From assembly GCF_049562855.1 (NCBI RefSeq), contig NZ_CP186925.1, positions 434,001 through 498,000 on the forward strand: DNA of 64,000 nucleotides. The letters are read 5' to 3'. Positions 32,806-42,443 of this stretch are shown piece after piece. Numbering within the stretch: the first letter of the stretch is position 1; each line of letters starts with the position of its first letter. The stretch comes from Ruminococcus_C callidus. GTDB taxonomy: Bacteria; Bacillota; Clostridia; Oscillospirales; Ruminococcaceae. Made by a program: the position numbers and the translations under genes. Under the pieces are notes generated by a model, which was not told the DNA's origin, ran no database searches, and worked only from the letters and a program-made list of their open reading frames with translations.

Positions 32806-33222
32806 ATGGGTACATATTATCATAATATTGACGCAAAGGGACGCATGAACTTCCCCACGAAACTGCGGGAGATTCTGGGCACAACATTTTATGTGACAAA
32901 GGGGCTGGATCAGCCCTGTCTGACGGTCTGCTCCGCTGCGGAGTGGGAACGCCTTGCCGCAAAAGTGGCTGCCATTCCGGAATCCAAGGGCGGACAGCTT
33001 CGGCGGTGGCTCTTTTCGGGAGCTGGTGTTCTGACACCGGATAAGCAGGGGCGTGTGCTGATTCCGCAGGATCTGCGGCAGTTCGCCGGACTGGAAAAAG
33101 ATGTTGTGGTCATTGGTGCCAATACCAAGGCAGAGATCTGGGATCGGGCTCGGTGGGAAGCACTGAACGCCGCATGGGATCCCAGAGAAATGCTGCAAAC
33201 GTTAGAAGAAATCGGATTTTAG
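32806..33222 (+). CDS. mraZ: Transcriptional regulator MraZ
   Basis: AbrB-fold DNA-binding protein that controls its own cluster in other bacteria. From the ATG at 32806 it has 138 residues: MGTYYHNIDAKGRMNFPTKLRE is the first and KQGRVLIPQDLRQFAGLEKDVVVIG the second double-psi half. A GTG at 32794 has better spacing from AAAGG and would add four residues, as MraZ proteins usually begin one or two residues before the Gly, so the start is uncertain. First gene of the dcw cluster. Confidence 0.93.
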   Translation: MGTYYHNIDAKGRMNFPTKLREILGTTFYVTKGLDQPCLTVCSAAEWERLAAKVAAIPESKGGQLRRWLFSGAGVLTPDKQGRVLIPQDLRQFAGLEKDVVVIGANTKAEIWDRARWEALNAAWDPREMLQTLEEIGF

Positions 33223-33231
33223 GAGAAGCTT

Positions 33232-34158
33232 ATGGATTTTGTACATATTCCCGTGCTGCTGCATGAGGTGCTGGAGGAACTGGCAATTCGTCCGGACGGC
33301 ATTTATGTGGACGGAACCGTAGGCGGAGCCGGACATTCCACGGAAATTGCAAAGCGTCTGACGGCAGGCGGAAAACTGATCGGTTTTGACCGCGACCCTG
33401 ATGCTGTGGAAGTTGCAACGCAGCGGCTGGCACCTTATCCGGCAACGGTGGTGCACCACAATTATGATGAAATGGCAGAGGTGCTGACGGAGATGGGCGA
33501 GGTGCCGGTGGACGGCGTGCTGCTGGATTTGGGAGTTTCTTCCCACCAGCTGGACGAGGAGTCCCGCGGTTTTTCCTATCATCACGATGCACCCCTGGAT
33601 ATGCGTATGAGCCAGACCGGCATGACGGCGGAAGATCTGGTCAATACGGCTTCGGAGGAGGAACTTTCCCGTATTCTCTATACCTACGGGGAGGAATCTT
33701 TTGCCCGCAGCATTGCCCGCAATATCGTCCGTGCCAGAGCCGAACAGCCCATTCATACCACGCTGGAACTGGCAGAGCTTATCAAAAGCGGCGTGCCGCA
33801 AAAGGTGCGTCGCATGAAAAATCCCTGTAAAAAGTCGTTTCAGGCGATCCGCATTGCGGTAAACGGGGAGTTCGAACATCTGGAAAACGGGCTGAAAGCG
33901 GCATTTTCCGTGCTGAAGCCGGGCGGCAGACTGGCGGTTATCACGTTCCATTCGCTGGAAGACCGCATGGTCAAGCGGCAGTTTGCCCAGTGGTGTCAGG
34001 GCTGTATCTGCCCGCCGGATTTTCCCCAGTGTGTCTGCGGCAGAACGCCGGAGGCGAAGCTGGTTTCCCGAAAGCCCATTGCACCCAGTGCGGAAGAAGT
34101 GGAACAGAACAGCCGCAGCCGTAGTGCAAAACTGCGGATTCTGGAAAGGAGTCGCTGA
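33232..34158 (+). CDS. rsmH: 16S rRNA (cytosine1402-N4)-methyltransferase
   Basis: SAM-dependent methyltransferase for C1402 of 16S rRNA. 308 residues: HIPVLLHEVLEEL at the start, the SAM loop DGTVGGAGHS at residues about 27-36, LLDLGVSSHQLD near 100 and AVITFHSLEDRMVKR near 238. AGGAGAAG precedes the ATG by 5 nt. It is 9 nt after mraZ, the universal order. Confidence 0.97.
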   Translation: MDFVHIPVLLHEVLEELAIRPDGIYVDGTVGGAGHSTEIAKRLTAGGKLIGFDRDPDAVEVATQRLAPYPATVVHHNYDEMAEVLTEMGEVPVDGVLLDLGVSSHQLDEESRGFSYHHDAPLDMRMSQTGMTAEDLVNTASEEELSRILYTYGEESFARSIARNIVRARAEQPIHTTLELAELIKSGVPQKVRRMKNPCKKSFQAIRIAVNGEFEHLENGLKAAFSVLKPGGRLAVITFHSLEDRMVKRQFAQWCQGCICPPDFPQCVCGRTPEAKLVSRKPIAPSAEEVEQNSRSRSAKLRILERSR

Positions 34159-34161
34159 TTC

Positions 34162-34626
34162 ATGGCAGGAAACGCAAAAAAACAACCGGAAAAACCTGCG
34201 GAAACTGACAGCAAAAAGAGTACTTCCACCAGATTTTTGATGTTCCGGTTCAGCCCCGAAAAGCGGGGTGCTGCCATTAAGGTGTTTATCGCCGGCGTGC
34301 TGGCACTGTTGATGTTCAGTCAGGTCATCAGCAGCTATATGCAGCTGAACGAAGTCTATTCGTCCATCTCCGATGCCAACTCGGAACTGAGCAACCTCCG
34401 CAGCGAAAACGTGCGGATGCAGACGGAACTGGAGGGCAAGGCTTCCATTCGCAACATCAAGGATTACGCGGAAAATCATCTGGGGCTCCAGAAACTGGAT
34501 CAGTCCCAGATTCAATATATTGAGATTCAGAAAGAGGATACCGTAGAGATCGATGGGGAGGAGCAGAATATTTTCGTTCGGCTCAAACACAAGTGTGAGG
34601 ATATTTTAGCATATCTCCGCGGCTGA
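34162..34626 (+). CDS. ftsL: Cell division protein FtsL-like
   Basis: 154-residue bitopic division protein placed where ftsL lies in dcw clusters. Residues about 1-35 are a basic cytosolic tail, about 42-60 the transmembrane helix (VFIAGVLALLMFSQVIS), and about 65-110 a coiled coil (NEVYSSISDANSELSNLRSENV) ending with the FtsL/DivIC-type NIKDYAENHLGLQKLDQ. It would join DivIC and FtsQ to activate the septal wall synthase. It starts 3 nt after rsmH. Confidence 0.88.
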   Translation: MAGNAKKQPEKPAETDSKKSTSTRFLMFRFSPEKRGAAIKVFIAGVLALLMFSQVISSYMQLNEVYSSISDANSELSNLRSENVRMQTELEGKASIRNIKDYAENHLGLQKLDQSQIQYIEIQKEDTVEIDGEEQNIFVRLKHKCEDILAYLRG

Positions 34627-34912
34627 CCGCCATACAATGAGATAGGCGGCAGACAGCGGCTTTTGCGGAATCACGATCCCCATTTTGTATGAGGGAAACA
34701 CGCTTTATACAGCGTTGCCCTTAGATTTGATTTTGCGGCAAGGCAGACTTGCTGCCGCAGAATGGGAAATTCCCGTCTTGGCAGGCGGTGGAAACAGGCG
34801 GGGTAATGGTAATGATTCCCTGCCTGATTCTATTTATAATGGTATGTCATCGGCGGCGAATGCCTGCCGGCAGAAGTTCATCGGGGTATCAGAAAACGGA
34901 GGTGTGCTGCAC
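34627..34912 (+). other. Spacer between ftsL and spoVD with strong hairpin
   Basis: 286 nt without a credible gene, unusual inside this tight cluster. TTTTGCGGCAAG (about 34731) pairs with CTTGCTGCCGCAGAA (about 34748). No T-run follows, so it is not a simple terminator. Confidence 0.6.
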
Positions 34913-37264
34913 GTGGAGATGATCCATAAAAAGCGGAAAGAAAAAAAGGAAAAGAAAACAGAAGCAAAGCCTCGTTCTGCATCTGCGGTGATGCGTCGCC
35001 GGTCGGCGGTCTGCATGACCATTCTGGTGGTCTGCGGTGCGGCAGTTGCCGGAAAGCTGCTGAAAGTTTCGGTGGTGGATAACCAGAAGTACGAAACGCT
35101 GGCGAACAACTACCATTTCGGTACCATGACCCTGCGGGCGAACCGCGGTGCCATTTATGATGCCAACGGCACGGCACTGGCGTGGAGTGCAACGGTGTAC
35201 AACGTGTACATCGACCCCAAACAATATCAGGACGAAATGGACGCAATCGAAAAGGCAAACGCCAAAAAGGAAGAAACTGCGGCGAAGAATAACGAAGAAG
35301 CGGCAAATCTGGTGGACGTGGATCAACTGAAGCAGTCCATCACCACATTTCTGGTGGAAACGCTGGGCATCGATCGGGCTGAGCTGGAGGAATCCTATAC
35401 CAAAAGCGGTCGCTACTACGTGCTGAAAACCCAAGTGGAAAAAGATGTGGCGGACGAGATCACCACATATTTCGATAAACTGAAGCTGTCCTTTATCGGC
35501 GAGGAGGCGACCACACGGCGGTACTATCCCCAGAATGAACTGGCAGCCGCAGTCATCGGCTTCACCAACGGCGACGGCGACGGACAGTATGGTCTGGAAT
35601 ACCAGTACAACGACTACCTCTCCGGCGTGGACGGCAGAATCATTTCGGCACAGAGTGCCAACGGCGAGGAAATGCCCTACCGGTATTCCACCACCTATGA
35701 TGCGGAGGACGGTGCGTCCCTGTATCTGACACTGGACTCCACCTTGCAGTACTATCTGGAAAAGAGCATGTCGGAAATGGTGGAGAAGTTCGAGGTCAAC
35801 GACCGTGCCACCGGCATCATCATGAACCCGAAAACCGGTGCGATCTACGCCATGGCGACCTGCCCGTCCTTCGACCTGAACAATCCCTCGGAGATCTACG
35901 ATCCCGTTGTGGCGGCACAGCTGAAAGAACTGCCGGAATCGGAGTATCAGGACGCGTATCTGGAAGCCAGAGAAAAACAGTGGCGGAACAAGTCGATCAG
36001 TGAGATCAACCCGCCGGGTTCTACCATTAAAATTGTGACTTCGGCATCGGCGTTTGAGGAAAACCTGATCGATCTGAACAGCGACACGTTCTTCTGCTCC
36101 GGCTATTTGCAGGTACAGGACGCGAAAATCGGCTGCTCGCTGCGTTCCGGTCACGGCTCGCAGACGTTCACACAGGCACTGACCAATTCCTGCAACCCTG
36201 CCTTTATGGAAATTGGTCTGCGGCTGGGCGTGCAGAAGTTCAGCTATTACTTGCAGGGCTTCGGTCTGACGGAAAAGACCGGCATCGATCTGCCGGGCGA
36301 GGTTTCCAGCGTGGTCGTGCCTGAGGATAAAATGACACAGGTCGATCTGGCTTCCGGTGCATACGGACAGACCAACGAAACCACGGCATTGGAACTGATT
36401 ACCGCGTACTCTGCGGCGATCAACGGCGGCTATGTGGTTGAACCGTATGTGGTAGACCATGTAATAGACAGCAGCGGCAATACCGTGCTGCAAAATGCCA
36501 GAACGGTGAAGCGGCAGATCGTTTCGGAAGAAACCTCTCAGACCATGCGGGAACAGCTGGAGGCAGTCGTTTCCTCCAATCCCTCTCACAATGCTTATAT
36601 TCAGGGCTATCGCATCGGCGGTAAGTCCGGTACAGCGGAAATTCGTGCCACCAGAGACATCGAAGATGACTATGTGGCATCGTACTGCTGCTTTGCACCG
36701 GCGGAAGATCCGGAACTCATTATGCTGATTCAGGCGGACTATCCGAATCCGGAAATCGGCTACTACGGTTCCAAGGTCGTAACGCCCTATGCACAGGAGA
36801 TCATGGAAGAAATTCTTCCGTACATGGGCTTCTATCCGGAGTATACTGACGAGGAAGCCAAGGAAATGAACGTCAGTGTTCCGCTGCTGCAAGATGCAAC
36901 GCTGGATACGGCGAAATCCACACTGGAACAGCTGGGGCTGACATATGAAGTTGTCGGCAGCGGTTCCTCTGTGGTTTCCCAGTCCCCGACGACCGGCACC
37001 AGCGTAGTCAAGGGCGGTAAGGTGCTGCTGTATACCGAGCAGAATGCAACGCCGGATCTGGTTTCCGTACCGAATCTGGTGGGCATGACGGCTTCACAGG
37101 CGAATGAAACCATGGCATACTATGGCTTGAACTACGCTCTGGTGGGAGCTTCTGCCAGCAGCGAGGGTGCACTGGTCAAGAGCCAGTCTGTACCGGAAGG
37201 CACCCAGATCCAGCGTGGTTCGTCAGTGACTTTGACACTGTCCGCCGGTGAGGCAACGGACTGA
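34913..37264 (+). CDS. Class B penicillin-binding protein with PASTA domains (SpoVD/FtsI type)
   Basis: Septal or spore-cortex D,D-transpeptidase. The GTG at 34913 is 10 nt after GGAGG; the ATG two codons later is an alternative. 783 residues: basic cytosolic tail, one transmembrane helix at about 30-50, a dimerisation domain, and the transpeptidase domain with active-site Ser370 in STIK, SCN at about 426-428 and KSGT at 571-574. Two PASTA domains end the protein (about 650-780). FtsI and SpoVD cannot be separated by sequence alone. In this order (before murE) it corresponds to spoVD or pbpB of Bacillus. Confidence 0.93.
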   Translation: MEMIHKKRKEKKEKKTEAKPRSASAVMRRRSAVCMTILVVCGAAVAGKLLKVSVVDNQKYETLANNYHFGTMTLRANRGAIYDANGTALAWSATVYNVYIDPKQYQDEMDAIEKANAKKEETAAKNNEEAANLVDVDQLKQSITTFLVETLGIDRAELEESYTKSGRYYVLKTQVEKDVADEITTYFDKLKLSFIGEEATTRRYYPQNELAAAVIGFTNGDGDGQYGLEYQYNDYLSGVDGRIISAQSANGEEMPYRYSTTYDAEDGASLYLTLDSTLQYYLEKSMSEMVEKFEVNDRATGIIMNPKTGAIYAMATCPSFDLNNPSEIYDPVVAAQLKELPESEYQDAYLEAREKQWRNKSISEINPPGSTIKIVTSASAFEENLIDLNSDTFFCSGYLQVQDAKIGCSLRSGHGSQTFTQALTNSCNPAFMEIGLRLGVQKFSYYLQGFGLTEKTGIDLPGEVSSVVVPEDKMTQVDLASGAYGQTNETTALELITAYSAAINGGYVVEPYVVDHVIDSSGNTVLQNARTVKRQIVSEETSQTMREQLEAVVSSNPSHNAYIQGYRIGGKSGTAEIRATRDIEDDYVASYCCFAPAEDPELIMLIQADYPNPEIGYYGSKVVTPYAQEIMEEILPYMGFYPEYTDEEAKEMNVSVPLLQDATLDTAKSTLEQLGLTYEVVGSGSSVVSQSPTTGTSVVKGGKVLLYTEQNATPDLVSVPNLVGMTASQANETMAYYGLNYALVGASASSEGALVKSQSVPEGTQIQRGSSVTLTLSAGEATD

Positions 37265-37282
37265 TCCTATAGAGGTAATTTG

Positions 37283-37300
37283 AGGCAATACTGCACAGAA
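37283..37300 (+). repeat. Possible solitary MITE A end before murE
   Basis: GGCAATACTGCACAGAAAG matches the family A terminus at about 16 of 19 positions and is preceded by TTGA. It now provides part of the murE ribosome binding region. Chance similarity is possible. Confidence 0.35.
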
Positions 37301-37312
37301 AGGATGAGAGAA

Positions 37313-38755
37313 ATGCAATTGTATACGCTTTTGGAAGACAATGCGAAAACCAGTCTGGAGAATCTGGAGATCACCGGACTGACGGACGATTCCAGAAAGG
37401 TGCAGTCCGGCATGGTGTTCGCCTGCATTCGGGGTGAACGCTTTGACGGACACACTGCCGCAGCGGAGGCTCTGGAAAAGGGAGCCGCGGCGGTTCTGGT
37501 AGATCATGATCTGGGACTGGGCGACCGGCAGATCCTCACCGAGGACACCCGTGCCCTGTACGGAAAACTCTGTGCCGCATGGTTCGGGCATCCGGAACGG
37601 AAAATGCGTTTCATTGGTGTCACCGGTACCAACGGCAAGACCACGATCACCAATCTCATCAAGCATATTCTCACGGAAAACGGCAGAAAAGTGGGGCTGA
37701 TCGGTACCATTCAGAACGAGATCGGGGACGAGATCGTCCACACCGACAACACCACGCCGTTTGTCTACGACCTGATGGCTCTGTATGCAAAAATGGCAGA
37801 GGCTGGCTGTGATGATGTGGTCATGGAGGTTTCTTCTTTCGGGCTGGTGCAGCAGCGGATCGGCGAAACCCATTTCGCGGCGGCGGTGTTTACCAACCTG
37901 ACGCAGGATCACCTGGACTATCATGGCACCATGGAAAATTATTATCAGGCAAAGAAACTGCTGTTCAGCCGGTGCGATACGGCAGTGATCGATACAGACG
38001 ATGACTACGGCAAGCGGCTGTACAGCGAAGTGACCTGCCCGAAAATCGCCTACGGCAGCAGCAATCAGGCAGATTTCTACGCCGATGCCATTAAGCTGCG
38101 GGCAGACGGCACCAGCTTCTGGCTGTGCTGCGGCGGAAAGTCTTATCCGGTAGACCTGCACCTGACCGGCATGTTCAACGTGTCCAATGCACTGGCAGCG
38201 GTGGCTGCATGCTGTGCCGTGGGCATGTCGGTGGACGATGTCCGCAAGGCTCTGGAAACCTGCACCGGTGTGCGGGGCCGCTGCGAAGTGATCCCCACCG
38301 GACGGGACTTCACCGTGATTTGCGACTATGCCCACACGCCGGACGCTGTGGAAAATATTCTCCGCAGTGTCAAGGAATACACCAAAGGCAGACTGATCTG
38401 TCTGTTCGGCTGCGGCGGCAACCGCGATGCCACAAAGCGTCCGAAAATGGCAAAGGCTGCGGCGAAGTATGCTGATTTTCTGGTGGTCACTTCCGACAAC
38501 CCCAGAGATGAGGAGCCGGAGGCGATCATTGCCGACATTCTCGCCGGACTCACTGACAGCGATGTGCCCTATGAAGTCGTAACAGACCGAAAGGAAGCCA
38601 TTCTGCGGAGCATGCAGCTGGCACAGCCGGAAGATGTCATTGTGCTTGCCGGAAAAGGCCATGAGGATTATCAGGTGCTGAAAGGCGGCGTACATATTCA
38701 TATGGACGAACGGGAAATCGTGCGGGAATGCCTGCCGCTGGTACCGAAGCGATAA
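37313..38755 (+). CDS. murE: UDP-MurNAc-tripeptide synthetase, meso-diaminopimelate type
   Basis: Adds the third amino acid to UDP-MurNAc-L-Ala-D-Glu, using ATP. The ATG at 37313 is 8 nt after AGAAAGGA; an ATG at 37304 is closer to it. 480 residues. GTNGKTT at 105-111 is the P-loop and DNPR at 395-398 is the signature of enzymes that select meso-diaminopimelate over lysine, so the wall is predicted to be DAP-type. Follows spoVD and precedes murF as usual. Confidence 0.97.
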   Translation: MQLYTLLEDNAKTSLENLEITGLTDDSRKVQSGMVFACIRGERFDGHTAAAEALEKGAAAVLVDHDLGLGDRQILTEDTRALYGKLCAAWFGHPERKMRFIGVTGTNGKTTITNLIKHILTENGRKVGLIGTIQNEIGDEIVHTDNTTPFVYDLMALYAKMAEAGCDDVVMEVSSFGLVQQRIGETHFAAAVFTNLTQDHLDYHGTMENYYQAKKLLFSRCDTAVIDTDDDYGKRLYSEVTCPKIAYGSSNQADFYADAIKLRADGTSFWLCCGGKSYPVDLHLTGMFNVSNALAAVAACCAVGMSVDDVRKALETCTGVRGRCEVIPTGRDFTVICDYAHTPDAVENILRSVKEYTKGRLICLFGCGGNRDATKRPKMAKAAAKYADFLVVTSDNPRDEEPEAIIADILAGLTDSDVPYEVVTDRKEAILRSMQLAQPEDVIVLAGKGHEDYQVLKGGVHIHMDEREIVRECLPLVPKR

Positions 38756-38779
38756 ATAGGACTGGGGGATATATTGTAC

Positions 38780-40162
38780 ATGAAACCTTGGAAATTGTCA
38801 GAGTTGGAAGCGGTGCTGCACTGTGCTGTGCCGGTAGAAGCAGAGATCACCTGTGTCAGCACAGACACCCGTGACCTGCCGGCAGGCTGTCTGTTCGTGG
38901 CACTGCGTGGGGAAAAATTTGACGGCCACGCTTTTGTGGAACAGGCGATCGCGGCGGGAGCCGTGGCAGCCGTCACAGATCGGCAGGTGGGGGACTGTCC
39001 CTGTCTGGTGGTGAAAGACACCGGTCGGGCACTGCAGCAGATCGCACGGTTCTATCGGGAGAAATTTCACCCGATTCTGGTGGGCATCACCGGCAGCGTG
39101 GGAAAGACGACCACCAAGGAAATGATCGCCTGCGTACTGGAATCCCAGTTCTGCACCCTGAAAACACAGGGCAATCTGAACAACGAGATCGGACAGCCGA
39201 AAACACTGCTGGGGCTGGAGGACTGTCATCAGGCGGCAGTCATTGAAATGGGCATGTCCCACTTCGGCGAGATCAGCCGCATGGCACGGACAGCTGAACC
39301 CAGCATTGGTGTCATTACCAACATCGGCTATTCCCACATCGAAAACCTCAAGACACAGGAGGGGATCCGGCAGGCAAAGCTGGAGATCCAGGACGGCATG
39401 GCGGCAGATGCTCCGCTGGTGGTCAACGGCGATGATCCGCTGCTGGCACCGCTGAAGCGGGAACTCTCCCGTCCGGTCATCACCTACGGCATGCACAGCG
39501 AAAAGGCGGATGTCCGTGCGGCAGACGTGGAGCGAAAGGCACAGTCCACCAGCTTTTCCATTCTGGCACAGGACGGCAGCACCTATCCGGTGGAACTGCC
39601 CTGTGCCGGCGACCACAACGTAATGAATGCCCTTGCGGCGTTCTGCGTGGGACGGCTGGCAGGCATTGCACCGGAACAGATCTGCAAGGCTCTGGAGCAG
39701 TATCACACCGTAGGACTGCGGCAGAATATTTACCGGCGGGGTGCATATACCATTATTGCAGACTGTTATAATGCCAGCCCTGATTCCATGAAAGCGGCTC
39801 TGACCGTGCTGCGGGATCTGCCGTGCAAGGGCAGACGAATCGCCGTGCTGGGGGATATGCTGGAACTGGGCGAAATGTCCCGCCAGCTGCACACACTGGT
39901 AGGCGATATGGCAGCAGAAAGTGAAGTGGACGCTCTGTTCTGCTATGGGAAAGAATCTTTTTATCTGGCACAGCGTGCCGCAATGCAGGAAGTTGCCGTG
40001 TATCACACCGAGGACAAACGGGAACTCTGCCGCGTGATCCGGCAGTATCTCCGTCCCAATGATGTGATCTTGTTCAAGGCAAGCCGCGGCATGCACCTGG
40101 AGGATTGTATCGATGTGATTTTTGAGCAGGAGGAGGACGCAGATCATGCCGTTCTGGATTAA
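38780..40162 (+). CDS. murF: UDP-MurNAc-tripeptide:D-Ala-D-Ala ligase
   Basis: Final cytoplasmic step of UDP-MurNAc-pentapeptide synthesis. 460 residues from the ATG at 38780, with GGGGG upstream. GSVGKTT at 105-111 is the ATP loop and the sequence after it (TKEMIACVLE) is typical. The central domain ends near 300 and the C-terminal domain holds YNASPDSMKAAL and GDMLELG. It overlaps mraY by 17 nt. Confidence 0.97.
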   Translation: MKPWKLSELEAVLHCAVPVEAEITCVSTDTRDLPAGCLFVALRGEKFDGHAFVEQAIAAGAVAAVTDRQVGDCPCLVVKDTGRALQQIARFYREKFHPILVGITGSVGKTTTKEMIACVLESQFCTLKTQGNLNNEIGQPKTLLGLEDCHQAAVIEMGMSHFGEISRMARTAEPSIGVITNIGYSHIENLKTQEGIRQAKLEIQDGMAADAPLVVNGDDPLLAPLKRELSRPVITYGMHSEKADVRAADVERKAQSTSFSILAQDGSTYPVELPCAGDHNVMNALAAFCVGRLAGIAPEQICKALEQYHTVGLRQNIYRRGAYTIIADCYNASPDSMKAALTVLRDLPCKGRRIAVLGDMLELGEMSRQLHTLVGDMAAESEVDALFCYGKESFYLAQRAAMQEVAVYHTEDKRELCRVIRQYLRPNDVILFKASRGMHLEDCIDVIFEQEEDADHAVLD

Positions 40163-41174
40163 CATATTGGTGGGACTGCTGGCGTTTGTCGTGGCAGCCC
40201 TCGGAGGAAAAGCACTATTGCCGTGGCTGCACAAGCTGAAATTCGGGCAGCCCATTAAGGTGGACTTCGGTCCCAGCTGGCACGCCAACAAGCAGGGTAC
40301 GCCTACGATGGGCGGACTGCTGTTCATTTTCGGCAGCATCATTGCCACCGCGGTGGGCTATGCCCTGTACCGTTTTTTCGGCACCACCGATTTCGTTTCC
40401 ACATTCAGTAATCGGGAGGCACTGCGGCTGTTGAGCTGCATGATCTTCTGTCTGCTGTTCGGCGTGATCGGTTTTATCGACGACTTCGCAAAGGTTGCCA
40501 AGAAGCAGAACGAGGGGCTGAAGCCTATGCAGAAGATCGTACTGCAAGTAGTGGCAGCAGTGCTGTGGCTGGCGGCAATGTACTGGCTGGGCGATCGGGA
40601 CACCCACATTGATCTGGGCTTTGTCCGGTTCAACATCTCGTGGTTCTACTATCCGCTGATGGTGCTGGTAATTCTGTACCTGACCAATGCGGTGAACCTG
40701 ACTGACGGCGTGGACGGTCTGTGCGGCACGGTGACACTGGTGGCAATGCTGATCTTTACCCTGATTTGCAGCAAGCTGCAAATGGGCTGCTACACCCTGT
40801 TTACCATGGCACTGGCAGGCGGCTGTCTGGGCTTTCTGGTGTGGAACCTGCACCCGGCGAAGTGCTTCATGGGGGACACCGGCTCGATGTATCTGGGTGC
40901 CTCTGTGGCAGCTATCGGACTGGCAAGCCACCAGCACCTGAGCATGATTCTGGTGGCTCTGGTGTACATTCTGGAAGCACTGTCCGTTATGATCCAGGTG
41001 ACTTATTTCAAGTATACCAAGAAGAAGTACGGCGAAGGCCGCCGCATCTTCAAGATGACACCGATCCACCACCACTTTGAGATGAGCGGATTCAGTGAGT
41101 ATAAAATTGTGATCACATTTTCGCTGTTCGGTGCAGTTACCGGACTGTGCGGACTGCTGCTGGTACTGCTGTAA
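40146..41174 (+). CDS. mraY: Phospho-N-acetylmuramoyl-pentapeptide-transferase
   Basis: Membrane enzyme that makes lipid I from UDP-MurNAc-pentapeptide and undecaprenyl phosphate. 342 residues, about ten transmembrane helices. The conserved GTPTMGGLLF is at about residues 50-59, FIDDFAK near 116 contains the Asp pair, NLTDGVDGL lies near 188 and the HHHFE motif near 305. The start overlaps murF and has GGAGGAGG upstream. MurD, which often follows mraY, is absent; ftsW comes next. Confidence 0.97.
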   Translation: MPFWINILVGLLAFVVAALGGKALLPWLHKLKFGQPIKVDFGPSWHANKQGTPTMGGLLFIFGSIIATAVGYALYRFFGTTDFVSTFSNREALRLLSCMIFCLLFGVIGFIDDFAKVAKKQNEGLKPMQKIVLQVVAAVLWLAAMYWLGDRDTHIDLGFVRFNISWFYYPLMVLVILYLTNAVNLTDGVDGLCGTVTLVAMLIFTLICSKLQMGCYTLFTMALAGGCLGFLVWNLHPAKCFMGDTGSMYLGASVAAIGLASHQHLSMILVALVYILEALSVMIQVTYFKYTKKKYGEGRRIFKMTPIHHHFEMSGFSEYKIVITFSLFGAVTGLCGLLLVLL

Positions 41175-41192
41175 GGCAGAAGGAGGTTCTAT

Positions 41193-42443
41193 ATGGCGGA
41201 AAAAGAAACTGCCGGAAAAAAACGCAGACTGGGGGATATGCAGCTTTTCTGGAGGCGTGGGGTACAGTACGGGGAAGTCGATCTGCCGTTTTTCCTCATT
41301 GTCATTGCACTGCTGGTCATGGGCATTGTCATGATGTTCTCCGCCAGCTATGCGTGGGCAATTGCCGAGGGAAAAGAGGGTTCTTACTATGCCGTCAGCC
41401 AGATGAAAAATGCCGGACTGGGTCTGGTGCTGATGCTGTTTTTGTGCATGGTGGACTATCATTTCTTTCAGAAAAAACTGATCGCGATCGGTGCTTATGT
41501 GCTGCCGCTGATCCTGCTGGTCATGGTGTTTATTCCGGGAATCGGCGTTACTGACGGCGGTGCGACCCGCTGGATCGCCATTGGCAGTTTCAACTTTCAG
41601 CCTTCGGAAACCATGAAGATCGGCATGGTGATCTTCTACTCCTATGTCATCACCAAGAACTATGACAATATGCGGTATTTCCTGCGGGGCATGCTGCCGA
41701 TGCTGCTGGCACTGCTGGTACCTGCGGCACTGCTCATCAAGGAACCGCACATCTCTGCAACGGCTCTGATCGTCATGACTTGTATCATTCTGATTTTTGT
41801 AGGCGGTGTCAATCTCAAGCAGTTTCTGCTGATCGGCATTATCGGTGCGGCGGGTGCCCTGCTGGTGGTTTCGATCATGTCCCGCAACTACGACTACATT
41901 CAGAAGCGTATCCAGTCATGGGTAGATCCGTTTGCAGACAGTCAGGGCAATACATGGCAGACCTGTCAGTCCCTGATCGCCATCGGCTCCGGCGGACTGT
42001 TCGGTCTGGGACTGGGGGAATCCCGCCAGAAGTATCTGTACCTGCCGGAAACCAAAAACGACTTTGTATTCTCTATCGTCTGCGAGGAACTGGGGCTGGT
42101 GGGAGCACTCACAGTGGTGCTGCTGTTTACCCTGCTGGTCATTCGCGGATTCTATATTGCTATGCGTGCCAAGGATAAGTTCGGCATGTTAATGGCAATT
42201 GGTCTGACATCTCATATCGGACTACAGGCATTTTTCAACATTGCGGTTGTCAGCAACCTGATTCCCAATACGGGCATCAGTCTGCCCTTTTTCAGCTACG
42301 GCGGTACGGCGTTGATTCTACAGCTGGCGGAAATGGGCATTGTCCTGAACATCTCCCGTGTACGGTATCAGTCGCCCCAGCGGGCACCGGCGGCGGAGAG
42401 AGCACCACAGGCAGAAGTACAACTGCAGGGAGGTAACGTGTGA
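41193..42443 (+). CDS. SEDS peptidoglycan glycosyltransferase FtsW/SpoVE
   Basis: Polymerises lipid II into glycan strands in complex with a class B PBP such as the one at 34913. 416 residues, ten membrane segments. Conserved features are MMFSASYAWA in the first helix, FNFQPSETMKIGMV, the loop WVDPFADSQGNTWQTCQSL (the second half), and ISLPFFSYGGTALI. The start is preceded by AGAAGGAGG. FtsW and SpoVE cannot be separated by sequence alone. Overlaps murG. Confidence 0.94.
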   Translation: MAEKETAGKKRRLGDMQLFWRRGVQYGEVDLPFFLIVIALLVMGIVMMFSASYAWAIAEGKEGSYYAVSQMKNAGLGLVLMLFLCMVDYHFFQKKLIAIGAYVLPLILLVMVFIPGIGVTDGGATRWIAIGSFNFQPSETMKIGMVIFYSYVITKNYDNMRYFLRGMLPMLLALLVPAALLIKEPHISATALIVMTCIILIFVGGVNLKQFLLIGIIGAAGALLVVSIMSRNYDYIQKRIQSWVDPFADSQGNTWQTCQSLIAIGSGGLFGLGLGESRQKYLYLPETKNDFVFSIVCEELGLVGALTVVLLFTLLVIRGFYIAMRAKDKFGMLMAIGLTSHIGLQAFFNIAVVSNLIPNTGISLPFFSYGGTALILQLAEMGIVLNISRVRYQSPQRAPAAERAPQAEVQLQGGNV

